From: Streptomyces polyasparticus
GTDB lineage: Bacteria > Actinomycetota > Actinomycetes > Streptomycetales > Streptomycetaceae
DNA length: 64,000 bases
Direction: 5' to 3'
Assembly (NCBI RefSeq): GCF_014493765.1
Contig: NZ_JACTVJ010000001.1
Span: forward strand, 310,001 to 374,000
The notes below the pieces were generated by a model. It worked only from the letters and a program-made list of their open reading frames with translations, had not been told where the DNA came from and searched no databases. Every line of letters starts with the position of its first letter. Positions within the stretch are counted from its first letter, which is position 1. Of this stretch, positions 8,800 through 17,415 are shown piece after piece. Both the position numbers and the translations under genes were made by a program.

Positions 8800-9624
8800 G
8801 TGACGGTTCTGATCATCGGTGGCAGCGGGTGCCTGGGCAGTGAGCTGGTCCGGCTGGCGGCGGGGGCCGGGCCTGAGACGGTGGCGAGCTTTGCGACCGT
8901 TCCCGGCGGTACTCCGGGCGTTCGGTGGTGTGCACTCGACCTGCGTGACGCCGGGCGGATCGAAGGCGTCCTTCGCCGAGGTGAAACCGCGCGTCGTCAT
9001 CAACGCCACCAGTGGCGGGGCGGATTGGGCGGTGACGGCGGAAGGTCCCGTCCGCCTGGCGATGAGTGCGGTGACGTACGGATGCCGCCTGATCCATGTG
9101 TCCAGCGACGCCGTGCTCTCCGGCGCTTCCGTTCACTATGACGAAACCTGCCTTCCCGACCCCGTCACGCCTTACGGAGCCGCGAAAGCCGCTGCCGAGA
9201 CCGGCATCCGGCTGGTGGCGCCGGATGCCGTCGTTGCCCGCACCTCGCTGATCATCGGAGACACCCGGTCCACGCACGTACGCGCAGTCCATGAACTGGC
9301 ATCCGGCACCCGCGAAGGAACCCTGTTCACCGATGACTTCCGCTGCCCGGTCCACGTCGGCGATCTGGCCGCAGCGCTGCTGGAACTCTCGGATTCGGAC
9401 GCACGCGGTGTCCACCACCTCGGGGGCGCCGACGCCGTCAGCCGGTACGAGCTCGGCGTCCTCGTCGCCATGCGCGACGGACTCGACACCTCCCGGTTGG
9501 TGAAGGGGCTGCGGAGCGATTCGCCGATCCCTGGAGCCTGGACGCCCGTCTGGACAGCCGCGCCACCCAGCGTGGTCTGCGTACGAGGTTGCGTGGTGCA
9601 CGGGAGTTTCTGGCCGTCGATTGA
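8800..9624 (+). pseudogene. Sugar-nucleotide (RmlD-like SDR) reductase, broken by two frameshifts
   Basis: An extended-SDR protein can be followed in two frames. It starts at GTG 8800 with the nucleotide-binding IIGGSGCLGSELVRL and runs to about 8975. It continues one base out of phase as KPRVVINATSGGADW, VSSDAVLSG, TPYGAAKAA and TDDFRCPVHVGDLAAALLEL. Near 9535 it returns to the first frame, ending LDARLDSRATQRGLR to TGA at 9622. The two shifts have opposite sign, an extra base near 8971-8979 and a missing base near 9534-9538. The intact product would be about 274 residues, related to dTDP-4-dehydrorhamnose reductases. Sequencing error is an alternative to real decay. In other Streptomyces, from memory, this gene is paired with the phosphotransferase that follows. 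Confidence 0.8.
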
Positions 9625-9666
9625 TCGGTATCGTTCGACGACGAATTCTGATCATGGGGGATCGAC

Positions 9667-10617
9667 GTGGTGCCTGAGGTGCAGAGCTGGGACTCGACGC
9701 GTGCCTGGGTGGAGAAACAGCTGGCCGAGGGGGAACGCATCGAAGGCGTCACGCGGTTGCGAGGCGGGTGGACCTCGCAGATGCGGCGTCTGGAGGTGCG
9801 AGGACCGGGCGGCCGGCGGTGGCTGGTGCTGCGTTCCTTCACCAAGCCGTTCTACGTACGGCATGCCGATGGCCTGCTGACACGTGAGGCGGATGTGCTG
9901 CGGCTGCTCGCGGAAACGCCGGTGCCTGCGGCCGAGTTGGTGGCCGTGGACGCGACGGCGCAGTACTGCGGCCATCCGTCTCTCCTGATGACCTTGCTCC
10001 CCGGGTCGGTGCGTCTGGAAGACTCCGGGGCCGGGCGCCGTGCGGATGTGCTGGCCCGGCAGCTGGCGGGGATTCACCGGCTGCCGGTGGAGGGTGCGGC
10101 GCGGCCGCGGACGTATCAGGCGTGGACCTCGCCCGAGCGGGTCGGCCGGCCCGAGGCCACGGCGCGTCCCGAGCTGTGGGAGCGCGCTGTGGATGTCATC
10201 CGGCGCGAACCCCCGCCGTACGAGGGCTGCTTCCTGCACCGGGACTTCCATCCCGGCAATGTCCTGTTCACCGGGGACGGCGGTGATCTGCGGATCAGCG
10301 GCGTGATCGACTGGGTGGAGACCTCATGGGGCCCGGCCGATCTGGACGTGGCCCACTGTTCGACTGCCCTGGCCTTGTTGCACGGCGTCGACGCGGGGAT
10401 GGCCTTCGCCGGTCGGTATGCCGCCGAGGGAGGAACGCTGTCCGGGGACCGCGCCGCCCACCTCTACTGGCGGCTCCTCGATGCCCTGGCCTTCGCACCC
10501 GACGCCGAGAAGGTCGCCGTCCCGTGGCGGGAGTTGGGCCGGTCCGACCTGACGCCCGCAGTCCTTGGCGGTCGACTGGAGGGGTACCTCCAGGCACTTT
10601 TCGAGCGGTACGTCTGA
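9667..10617 (+). CDS. Aminoglycoside phosphotransferase family protein
   Basis: The 316-residue protein has the APH/choline-kinase-like fold. The Brenner motif HRDFHPGN (around residue 198) holds the catalytic Asp and metal-binding Asn, and GVIDWVE provides the DFG-equivalent Asp. The N-lobe region RLRGGWTSQMRRLEV resembles the nucleotide-binding loop. Substrates of such chromosomal members are usually unknown small molecules rather than aminoglycosides. Two adjacent GTG codons (9667, 9670) could start it. It lies 42 bases after the broken reductase, as a likely former two-gene unit. Confidence 0.88.
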   Translation: MVPEVQSWDSTRAWVEKQLAEGERIEGVTRLRGGWTSQMRRLEVRGPGGRRWLVLRSFTKPFYVRHADGLLTREADVLRLLAETPVPAAELVAVDATAQYCGHPSLLMTLLPGSVRLEDSGAGRRADVLARQLAGIHRLPVEGAARPRTYQAWTSPERVGRPEATARPELWERAVDVIRREPPPYEGCFLHRDFHPGNVLFTGDGGDLRISGVIDWVETSWGPADLDVAHCSTALALLHGVDAGMAFAGRYAAEGGTLSGDRAAHLYWRLLDALAFAPDAEKVAVPWRELGRSDLTPAVLGGRLEGYLQALFERYV

Positions 10618-10741
10618 GGCGCGACCTGCCCTTCGGGGCGGTGCTCCGTGCGCTGTCGTCCGGACGCAGTGGAACGGGTCGTCGGATACCCTGAGGGGAC
10701 CGACGGCCCGTTCCAGTACTGGTTGCTGCTGTCGGCGCGGG

Positions 10742-10921
10742 TCAACAGCAGCGGAACCCCTCCCGGGGGTCCGCCTCCTGTGCATCCGTCCGGTCCCGGT
10801 AGAACTCGCGGCGGGACTTGGGGACTTGGCCGTGGGAGCGGGTGTGGGCCACGTACCGGTCGTACACGGCCTCGCCCGAGAGCTCACGCCACCAGTAGCG
10901 GACCTGCTCGAGGAGCGTCAT
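10742..10921 (-). CDS. YbdD/YjiX family small protein, partner of CstA (copy 1)
   Basis: A 59-residue protein with the family signature YWWRELSGEAVYDRYV at the start and PREGFRCC at the C-terminus. YbdD/YjiX proteins are regularly encoded directly after CstA-type pyruvate/peptide carriers and are thought to assist them. Its ATG overlaps the stop of the upstream cstA (TGATG at 10919-10923), so translation is coupled. Confidence 0.92.
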   Translation of the reverse strand: MTLLEQVRYWWRELSGEAVYDRYVAHTRSHGQVPKSRREFYRDRTDAQEADPREGFRCC

Positions 10922-13128
10922 CAGGACTTCCCGGCCGCCACCGGCGTACCGCCTTCGGGCGCGGACTCGGCGGCGGCAGCCGCCAGTTCCGCCTTCTCCT
11001 CGGCCGTCGCCCACAGGCCCGCCGGGGCCACGATCTTGGACTCGACGTACTCGGCTTCCTTGATCTCGGCCGAGCCCGGGTTGCGGATCGCCTTGATGCA
11101 GACGCGGGTGGCGTCGGCCAGGACGATGACGATGAGGATCGCGAAGATCGCCGCGAGGACGCCGTCCACCGTGGAGTTGGTGACGATGGTCTCCATGGCC
11201 TCGCGGGTCTTCGCCGTGCCGAGCTCCGTTTTCCCCGCGTCGAGCGCGTCCTGGTAGAGGTCGCGCTGCGCGAAGAAGCCCACCTTCGGGTCGTCCGAGA
11301 ACACCTTCTGCCAGCTGGCCGTGAGCGTGACCGCCACGTCCCACGCGAGCGGAATACCCGTCACCCAGGCCCACTTGAGGCGGCCCGACTTGATGAGCAG
11401 CGTCGTACCGACGGCGAGCGCGACCGCGGCGAGCAGCTGGTTGGCGATACCGAAGAGCGGGAACAGCTGGTTGATGCCGCCCAGCGGGTCGTGCACGCCG
11501 ACCCACAGGAAGTAGCCCCAGCCGCCGACGACCACGGCGCTGGTGAGCCAGACGCCCGGCTTCCAGGAGACGTCCCGCAGCGGCTTCCACACGTTGCCGA
11601 GCGTGTCCTGGAGCATGAAGCGGCCCACGCGCGTACCGGCGTCGACGGTCGTGAGGATGAACAGCGCCTCGAACATGATCGCGAAGTGGTACCAGAACGC
11701 CTTCATCCCAGCACCACCAATCACCGCGGAGAAGATCTCCGACATGCCGAGCGCGAAGGTGGGCGCACCACCGGTCTTGCCGGCGATGGAGGGCTCGCCG
11801 ACGTCCTTCGCCATCTGCGCGAGCTGGTCGGGCGTGATGGAGAAGCCGATGCCCTTGACGAACTCGGAGGCCGACTCAAGGGTCGGACCGAGCGCACCCG
11901 CGGGGGAGTTGACCGCGAAGTAGAGGCCGGGCTCCAGGATGCAGGCGCAGATCACGGCCATGATCGCGACGAACGACTCCGTGAGCATCGAGCCGTATCC
12001 GACCAGCCTGACCTGCGTCTCCTTCTGGATCATCTTCGGTGTCGTACCGGAGGAGACCAGGGCGTGGAAGCCGGAGAGCGCACCGCAGGCGATGGTGATG
12101 AACACGAACGGGAACATCGATCCCGCGAAGACCGGGCCCTGGCCGCTGGTGGCGAAGGCGGTGACCGCGTCCATCTTCATGGTCGGCATCGCGATGACGA
12201 CGCCGAGCGCGAGCAGCACGATCGTGCCGACCTTCATGAAGGTCGAGAGGTAGTCACGCGGCGCGAGCAGCATCCATACGGGCAGCACGGAGGCCAGGAA
12301 GCCGTAGATGACCATCCAGATGACGAGCGTGCCCGGTTCGAGCGTGAAGGTGTCGGCGAGTGAGGACTCGGCGACCCAGCGGCCGGAAACGATCGCGAGG
12401 AGCAGCAGCGCGACACCGATGACCGAGACCTCGGTGACCCGGCCCGGACGCAGAACGCGCAGGTAGACGCCCATGAACAGGGCGATCGGGATGGTCATCG
12501 CGATGGAGAAGACGCCCCACGGCGAGCCCTTGAGCGCGTTCACGATCACCAGGGCGAGCACCGCGAGCAGGATGATCATGATGGCGAACACGGCGACCAG
12601 CGCGGCCGCACCGCCGAAGGGGCCGATCTCGTCCCGCGCCATCTGGCCGAGCGAACGGCCGTTGCGGCGCGTGGAGAAGAACAGCACCACCATGTCCTGG
12701 ACGGCACCGGCGAAGATCACGCCGGCCACGATCCAGATGGTGCCCGGCAGATAGCCCATCTGCGCGGCGAGCACCGGACCGACCAGCGGGCCCGCGCCGG
12801 CCACGGCCGCGAAGTGGTGGCCGAAGAGCACACGGCGGTCGGTGGGGTGGAAGTCGACACCGTTGTCGAGGCGTTCGGCCGGGGTCGCGCGCTTCTTGTC
12901 GACCTTCAGGACACGGTTCGCGATGAACTTCGCGTAGAAGCGGTATGCGATCGCATACGAGCCGAGCGCGGCCGCGAGCAGCCAGGCCGCCGAGATCTCC
13001 TCACCCCGCGAGAGGGCGAGCACGCCCCAGCCGGTGGCGCCCACGAGGGCGACCAGCGACCAGATGACGATCGACTTGGGAGTTATCCTCCGCGCTGGTC
13101 TGCTGGTGTCCGGCACTGTTTCCGGCAT
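10921..13128 (-). CDS. cstA: Carbon starvation protein A (CstA family transporter), copy 1
   Basis: The 735-residue integral membrane protein has about 15 or more hydrophobic segments and the family's conserved stretches VLFGHHFAAVAGAGPLVGP, FFSTRRNGRSLGQMARDE and ISSGTTPKMI-like motifs (here VSSGTTPKMIQKE). CstA/BtsT carriers import pyruvate or peptides during starvation. The ATG at 13128 lies just downstream of an inverted repeat (13140-13177). A second cstA-ybdD pair lies immediately upstream on the same strand, separated by a hairpin, so the two are probably separate transcription units from an old tandem duplication. Confidence 0.95.
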   Translation of the reverse strand: MPETVPDTSRPARRITPKSIVIWSLVALVGATGWGVLALSRGEEISAAWLLAAALGSYAIAYRFYAKFIANRVLKVDKKRATPAERLDNGVDFHPTDRRVLFGHHFAAVAGAGPLVGPVLAAQMGYLPGTIWIVAGVIFAGAVQDMVVLFFSTRRNGRSLGQMARDEIGPFGGAAALVAVFAIMIILLAVLALVIVNALKGSPWGVFSIAMTIPIALFMGVYLRVLRPGRVTEVSVIGVALLLLAIVSGRWVAESSLADTFTLEPGTLVIWMVIYGFLASVLPVWMLLAPRDYLSTFMKVGTIVLLALGVVIAMPTMKMDAVTAFATSGQGPVFAGSMFPFVFITIACGALSGFHALVSSGTTPKMIQKETQVRLVGYGSMLTESFVAIMAVICACILEPGLYFAVNSPAGALGPTLESASEFVKGIGFSITPDQLAQMAKDVGEPSIAGKTGGAPTFALGMSEIFSAVIGGAGMKAFWYHFAIMFEALFILTTVDAGTRVGRFMLQDTLGNVWKPLRDVSWKPGVWLTSAVVVGGWGYFLWVGVHDPLGGINQLFPLFGIANQLLAAVALAVGTTLLIKSGRLKWAWVTGIPLAWDVAVTLTASWQKVFSDDPKVGFFAQRDLYQDALDAGKTELGTAKTREAMETIVTNSTVDGVLAAIFAILIVIVLADATRVCIKAIRNPGSAEIKEAEYVESKIVAPAGLWATAEEKAELAAAAAESAPEGGTPVAAGKS

Positions 13129-13139
13129 GGTGGCTCCGT

Positions 13140-13177
13140 CCCCTAGATCACCGTGTAACTCGGCCGAAATCTAGGGG
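13140..13177 (-). promoter_or_regulatory. Inverted repeat in front of cstA copy 1
   Basis: CCCCTAGAT (13140-13148) and its exact complement ATCTAGGGG (13169-13177) are separated by 20 bases, starting 12 bases before the cstA ATG. It could be an operator or a leader hairpin that hides the translation start. No binding protein can be named. Confidence 0.5.
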
Positions 13178-13195
13178 TGCCGGACCGGGATACGG

Positions 13196-13233
13196 AAGCC
13201 CCTGTCCGCATATCGGTCCCCGGACAGGGGCTT
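13196..13233. terminator. Hairpin between the two cstA-ybdD modules
   Basis: Perfect 13-bp arms (AAGCCCCTGTCCG at 13196-13208 and complement at 13221-13233) enclose 12 bases. It follows ybdD copy 2 and precedes the cstA copy 1 leader, so it probably isolates the modules. Confidence 0.7.
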
Positions 13234-13268
13234 TGCTCACGTATGCGAATCCCTGTGGGGCGCGTCCG

Positions 13269-13463
13269 TCAGCAGCAGCGGAACCCCTGCCGGGGATCCG
13301 CCTCCTGCCGGTCGGTCCGCTCCCGCTCGAACGCGCGGCGCGAGGGCACGGGAGCGTCCGGGTGGTCTTTGCGTACATGGGCGACATAGCGCTCGTACGC
13401 GGTCTCTCCGGTCAACTCCCGTACGTACCACCAGATCTTGGCAGTCGCGGACTTCACGGTCAT
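13269..13463 (-). CDS. YbdD/YjiX family small protein (copy 2)
   Basis: The 64-residue product contains IWWYVRELTGETAYERYVAH and ends ADPRQGFRCC, the same family signature as copy 1. The start chosen is ATG 13463, preceded by GGAGGTGGCTCC. Two similar start cassettes lie directly upstream at 13486 and 13510. They are in frame with each other but not with this gene, and they end in a TGA overlapping this ATG. The gene follows cstA copy 2. Confidence 0.9.
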   Translation of the reverse strand: MTVKSATAKIWWYVRELTGETAYERYVAHVRKDHPDAPVPSRRAFERERTDRQEADPRQGFRCC

Positions 13464-13528
13464 GGAGCCACCTCCTGCACGGTCATGGGGCCACCTCTTC
13501 GCACGGTCATGGGGCCACCTCTTCGCGC
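13455..13528 (-). repeat. Tandem triplication of a ribosome-binding/start cassette
   Basis: Three near-identical units of 23-24 bases follow each other. On the minus strand each reads GAGGTGGCYCCATGACCGTG with small changes. Each unit contains a Shine-Dalgarno sequence, an ATG and the codons Thr-Val. The spacings between the ATGs are 24 and 23 bases. Confidence 0.85.
13460..13510 (-). CDS. Possible 16-codon coupling leader ORF between cstA2 and ybdD2
   Basis: ATG 13510 overlaps the cstA2 stop (ATGA), and the frame reads MTVRRGGPMTVQEVAP then TGA, which overlaps ybdD2's ATG 13463. Both internal ATGs (13510, 13486) carry a GAGGTGGCCCC ribosome-binding site. It would pass ribosomes from cstA2 to ybdD2. 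Coding status is inferred from geometry only. Confidence 0.4.
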   Translation of the reverse strand: MTVRRGGPMTVQEVAP

Positions 13529-15711
13529 GGACCGTCGGTGCGCCCACCGCCGGACCCGAGCCCCGCCGCCCGCAGCTCGGCCTTCTCCTCCTTGGTGGGG
13601 AAGAGCTGGGCGGGCGCGATGTACTTCGACTCCACGTACGGCTCCTCGTGCGAGACGACCGATGCGGGATGGCGTATCGCCTTGATGCATACCCGGGCCG
13701 CGTCCGCGATCACCAGGATCACGAGCAGCGCGAAGAGGGCCGAAAGGACGCCGTCCACCGTGGTGTTGGTGACGATGGTGTGTGCGTCGTCCAGCTCCTT
13801 GGCGGTGAGCTCCTGGCCGTTCGGCTTCAGGCCGGTGTCGATCTGCTTCTGCGCCACGTCGCCCTGCGCGAAGAACCCGACGCGGGGATCCGCGGAGAAC
13901 ACCTTCTGCCAGCTCGCGGTGAGCGTCACGGTCGCCACCCAGGCCAGCGGAACGCCGGTCACCCAGGCCCACTTGAGCCGTCCCGACTTGATGAGGAGCG
14001 TGGTGCAAACGGTCAGCGCCACGGCGCCGAGCAGCTGGTTGGAGATGCCGAACAGCGGGAAGAGCTGGTTGATCCCGCCGAGCGGGTCGCGGACGCCCAC
14101 CCACAGGAAGTAGCCCCACAGGCCGGTCACGATCGCGCTGGAGACGATGAGTCCCGGCCACCAGCTGACGCGCTTGAGCGGCTTGTAGATGTTGCCGAGG
14201 GTGTCCTGCAGCATGAAGCGGCCGACGCGGGTGCCGGCGTCGAGCGCGGTGAGGATGAACAGCGCCTCGAACATGATCGCAAAGTGGTACCAGAACGCCT
14301 TGAGCCCGTCCCCGGTCACCGAAGCGAAGATGTCGGCGACACCGATCGCGAAGGTCGGCGCCCCTCCCGTACGGCCCCACAGCGTGGCCTCTTCGACCGA
14401 CTTGGCGTACGCGGCCATATCGGCCTCGGTGAGCGTGAACCCCCAGCCCTGGATGGTGCTCACCCAGTCCTGGACCTCGGCTCCGAGCACCGCGGGCGCC
14501 GAGTTCATGCCGAAGTAGAGGCCCGGGTCGAGGACGCAGGCCGCGATCATCGCCATGATCGCGACGGAGGACTCCAACAGCATGGAGCCGTATCCGATCA
14601 TGCGGACCTGGGTCTCCTTCTCGACCATCTTCGGCGTCGTGCCCGAGGAGATCAGCGAGTGGAAACCGGACAGCGCCCCGCACGCGATGGTGATGAAGAC
14701 GAAGGGGAAGAGCGATCCGGCGAACACCGGTCCCGTGCCCTGCGTGGCGAAGTCCGTGACCGCGTCCATCTTCAGGCTGGGCGCGGCGACCACGACGCCG
14801 ATGAAGAGCAGCCCGATGGTGCCGAGCTTCATGAAGGTGGAGAGGTAGTCACGCGGCGCGAGCAGCATCCATACGGGGAGCACGGAGGCGACGAACGCGT
14901 AGGCCACCAGCCAGATGACCAGCGACTCCTTGCTGAGCGTGAAGGCCTCCGCCCAGGAGGACTTGGCCACCCAGCGGCCCGCGACCAGGGCGATCAGGAG
15001 CAGGGCGACACCGATCAGCGAGACCTCCGCGATCCGCCCCGGCCTGATCACCCGCAGGTAGAAGCCCATGAACAGGGCGATGGGGATGGTCATCCCGATG
15101 GAGAAGACGCCCCAGGGCGAGCCGGCGAGGGCGTTCACGATCACCAGGGCGAGCACCGCGAGCAGGATGATCATGATGGCGAACACGGCGAGCAGCGCGG
15201 CCGCGCCACCGATCGGGCCGATCTCCTCGCGCGCCATCTGGCCGAGCGAACGGCCGTTGCGGCGGGTCGAGAAGAAGAGCACCACCATGTCCTGCACGGC
15301 GCCCGCGAAGATCACGCCGGCGATGATCCAGATGGTGCCCGGCAGATAGCCCATCTGCGCGGCGAGCACCGGGCCGACCAGCGGGCCCGCGCCGGAGATC
15401 GCGGCGAAGTGGTGCCCGAACAGCACGCGCCGGTCGGTGGGTTGGTAGTCGATCCCGTTGTCGAGGCGCTCGGCGGGGGTGGCCCGCGTCTTGTCGACCT
15501 TCAGGACCTTGTACGCGATGAACTTCGAGTAGAAGCGGTAGCCGATCGCGTACGAGCCGAGCGCGGCGGCCACCATCCAGGCCGCCGACACCTCCTCGCC
15601 GCGCGACAGGGCGAGCATGGTCCATCCGGCCGCGCCCACCAGAGCGACGACGGTCCAGATGACTATGGAGCGGGTCTTCCTTGGGTCAAGGCCGGTGGTT
15701 GCGGTTGACAC
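13507..15711 (-). CDS. cstA: Carbon starvation protein A (CstA family transporter), copy 2
   Basis: The 734-residue carrier is closely similar to copy 1 over its length, with the same LFGHHFAAISGAGPLVGP, FFSTRRNGRSLGQMAREE and ISSGTTPKMVEKE segments and the same topology. It should transport pyruvate or small peptides across the cytoplasmic membrane. Its GTG start at 15711 is the only start consistent with the conserved N-terminus (RSIVIWTVVALVG). It is followed by the coupling cassette and ybdD copy 2. Sequence differences concentrate at the C-terminus and in the loop before VVSSTI-type segments, suggesting divergence of regulation or substrate. Confidence 0.95.
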   Translation of the reverse strand: MSTATTGLDPRKTRSIVIWTVVALVGAAGWTMLALSRGEEVSAAWMVAAALGSYAIGYRFYSKFIAYKVLKVDKTRATPAERLDNGIDYQPTDRRVLFGHHFAAISGAGPLVGPVLAAQMGYLPGTIWIIAGVIFAGAVQDMVVLFFSTRRNGRSLGQMAREEIGPIGGAAALLAVFAIMIILLAVLALVIVNALAGSPWGVFSIGMTIPIALFMGFYLRVIRPGRIAEVSLIGVALLLIALVAGRWVAKSSWAEAFTLSKESLVIWLVAYAFVASVLPVWMLLAPRDYLSTFMKLGTIGLLFIGVVVAAPSLKMDAVTDFATQGTGPVFAGSLFPFVFITIACGALSGFHSLISSGTTPKMVEKETQVRMIGYGSMLLESSVAIMAMIAACVLDPGLYFGMNSAPAVLGAEVQDWVSTIQGWGFTLTEADMAAYAKSVEEATLWGRTGGAPTFAIGVADIFASVTGDGLKAFWYHFAIMFEALFILTALDAGTRVGRFMLQDTLGNIYKPLKRVSWWPGLIVSSAIVTGLWGYFLWVGVRDPLGGINQLFPLFGISNQLLGAVALTVCTTLLIKSGRLKWAWVTGVPLAWVATVTLTASWQKVFSADPRVGFFAQGDVAQKQIDTGLKPNGQELTAKELDDAHTIVTNTTVDGVLSALFALLVILVIADAARVCIKAIRHPASVVSHEEPYVESKYIAPAQLFPTKEEKAELRAAGLGSGGGRTDGPREEVAP

Positions 15712-15776
15712 GGGCGTCCCTCCCGTTCATGCGGCGACGGGAGGACGGTAGAGCAGGAATGTGATGTGCGCTACAC

Positions 15777-15822
15777 CGCGTGCTGAACGGGGTCGGCGCC
15801 GCGTGTTGAAGGGGGTCGGCGC
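15777..15822. repeat. Two-copy 23-bp tandem repeat
   Basis: CGCGTGCTGAACGGGGTCGG-type units start at 15777 and 15800 and differ at two positions. They lie in the spacer upstream of cstA copy 2 and downstream of the small secreted protein gene. No function is apparent. Confidence 0.6.
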
Positions 15823-15925
15823 CGGAGGCGCACCGCGTAGGCACCGTGTGCCGCACGGCGACGCCCCCGGTGGGCGGGCCCAAGTCCCTTGGCCGGTGGC
15901 CGAGTCGAGGGCCCGCCCGGATGCC

Positions 15926-16234
15926 TCAGGCCCAGTCGATCACCGCGGAGAGCGCGCCGCGGGTCGGACCGCAGTCGACCAGGGACGTCATGTTCCAGTC
16001 GGCGTTGGCGCGCCGCCAGGGCCCGTAGACGGTGTTCTTCGTGGTGCCGTTGGTGCAGACGACCTGGGCGCGGAAGGTCTTGTTCGAGACGCCTGCCGGG
16101 CACTTGGCCCAGCCCAGATGGCCGGAGGTGCCGGTGCTGCAGCCCGCCGCCTGGGCGGGCGCGGCCAGCGCGACACCGCCGAGCATCAGCACCCCGGTCA
16201 GGCCTGCGGTGGCGAGCTTCTTGCCGATACGCAT
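15926..16234 (-). CDS. Small secreted protein with four cysteines
   Basis: A 102-residue product with a clear Sec signal peptide (MRIGKKLATAGLTGVLMLGG, cleavage after APAQA near residue 29). The mature part is about 73 residues with four cysteines (CSTGT, AKCPAG, VVCTNG, DCGPT), probably two disulfides. The ATG at 16234 is preceded by GGGGGATCCTCC. The upstream extension of the frame lacks a ribosome-binding site and would bury the signal peptide. It is a single gene between dasR and cstA2. I do not recognise a family; small secreted Cys proteins of this kind are common in Streptomyces. Confidence 0.8.
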   Translation of the reverse strand: MRIGKKLATAGLTGVLMLGGVALAAPAQAAGCSTGTSGHLGWAKCPAGVSNKTFRAQVVCTNGTTKNTVYGPWRRANADWNMTSLVDCGPTRGALSAVIDWA

Positions 16235-16389
16235 GGAGGATCCCCCTCGGTCGAAGTGATCACGTGGTCGGTGTGATCGCTCAGGACCGTAAGGGGATCT
16301 TGACGGCCGGGGCAAGGGATTAGTCCGTACCAATTCGCCTGCCCTGTGCCGGAGTTGGAACGCGGGACGGACCGTGAGCCGCCGCCCCG

Positions 16390-17169
16390 TCAGTCGTTCG
16401 GACGCTTGAGGCGGGCCACGAACTTGTAGCGGTCGCCGCGGTACACCGAGCGCACCCACTCCACCGGCTTGCCCTCCGCGTCCACGGAGTGCCGCGACAG
16501 CATCAGCATGGGCAGGCCCACGTCCGTACCGAGCATCGCCGCCTCGGTCGGGGTGGCCAGGGAGGTCTCGATGGTCTCCTCGGCCTCGGCCAGGTGGACG
16601 TCGTAGACCTCGGCCAGCGCGGTGTAGAGCGAGGTGTACTTGACCAGCGAGCGGCGCAGCGCGGGGAAGCGCTTGGCCGACAGGTGCGTGGTCTCGATGG
16701 CCATCGGCTCGGCGTTCGCGAGCCGCAGACGCTGGATGCGCAGGACGCGGCCGCCGGTGGTGATGTCGAGCAGCTCGGCGAGCCGGTCGTCGGCCGTGAT
16801 GTAGCCGATGTCCAGGAGCTGCGAGGTGGGTTCGAGACCCTGCGCCCGCATGTCCTCCGTGTACGAGGTCAGTTGGAGCGACTGCGAGACCTTGGGCTTG
16901 GCGACGAAGGTGCCCTTGCCCTGGATCCGCTCGAGCCGGCCCTCGACGACCAGCTCCTGCAGCGCCTGGCGCACGGTGGTGCGCGAGGTGTCGAACTCGG
17001 CGGCGAGCGTGCGCTCCGGGGGCACGGGCGTACCGGGCGGCAGCGTCTCGGTCATGTCGAGCAAGTGCCGCTTGAGCCGGTAGTACTTGGGGACGCGGGC
17101 CGCACGGCCGGGACCCGTCGGTTCTCCGGTGGTGCTGCCGCCCTGGTTGGTGCCGGCCTCGGTGCCCAT
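16390..17169 (-). CDS. dasR: GntR/HutC family regulator DasR
   Basis: The 259-residue repressor controls amino-sugar uptake and many developmental genes in Streptomyces. A winged-helix GntR domain spans about residues 30-100 ([20 protein letters not shown]), followed by a UTRA/HutC ligand domain. From memory, stretches such as [19 protein letters not shown] and [15 protein letters not shown] closely match S. coelicolor DasR. Glucosamine-6-phosphate and related compounds release it from DNA. ATG 17169 has AGGAG 11 bases upstream and gives nearly the known length; the frame is open upstream. It is divergent from dasABC, with DasR sites in between. Confidence 0.95.
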   Translation of the reverse strand: MGTEAGTNQGGSTTGEPTGPGRAARVPKYYRLKRHLLDMTETLPPGTPVPPERTLAAEFDTSRTTVRQALQELVVEGRLERIQGKGTFVAKPKVSQSLQLTSYTEDMRAQGLEPTSQLLDIGYITADDRLAELLDITTGGRVLRIQRLRLANAEPMAIETTHLSAKRFPALRRSLVKYTSLYTALAEVYDVHLAEAEETIETSLATPTEAAMLGTDVGLPMLMLSRHSVDAEGKPVEWVRSVYRGDRYKFVARLKRPND

Positions 17170-17359
17170 GCGTCCGCCCGTCTCCTGGCTGCCGCCGCGG
17201 GTGGCGCCCTGCTGCGGCTCCTGTGCTGCTGCCGTCACCGGCTCCTCCGTCTGTCGCGGCTCACATCGTGGCATGGCCCTGTCCCGGCCAGTCGCCCTCG
17301 CTCAGGTGTCGGTCCGGTAACGGGATATGGAGCCCCTCTTATACACCCTTGACACCCCC

Positions 17360-17415
17360 AAAGGTCTAGGCCAAGCTCCCCGTACTGGTCTACACCATTA
17401 AAGACCAGGTCCCAG
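17360..17415 (+). promoter_or_regulatory. DasR operator (dre) region upstream of dasA
   Basis: ACTGGTCTACACCATT at 17384-17399 matches the dre consensus ACTGGTCTAGACCACT at 14 of 16 positions. A weaker site AAAGGTCTAGGCCAAG lies at 17360-17375, and a further half-site (AGACCAGGTC) at about 17403-17412. The strong site is 88 bases before the dasA start, placed to repress dasABC and possibly dasR. Confidence 0.85.

Noticed and set aside
10725-10752. Dyad GCTGCTGT/ACAGCAGC at the end of ybdD copy 1 as a terminator
   Set aside because: The stem overlaps the last codons (Cys-Cys-stop) and is only 8 bp. The similarity may be due to coding constraint.
13438-15708. Long open frame (about 750 codons) opposite cstA2
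   Set aside because: Composition is Arg/His/Glu-rich as expected for the complement of a membrane protein gene, and it has no ribosome-binding site or motif.
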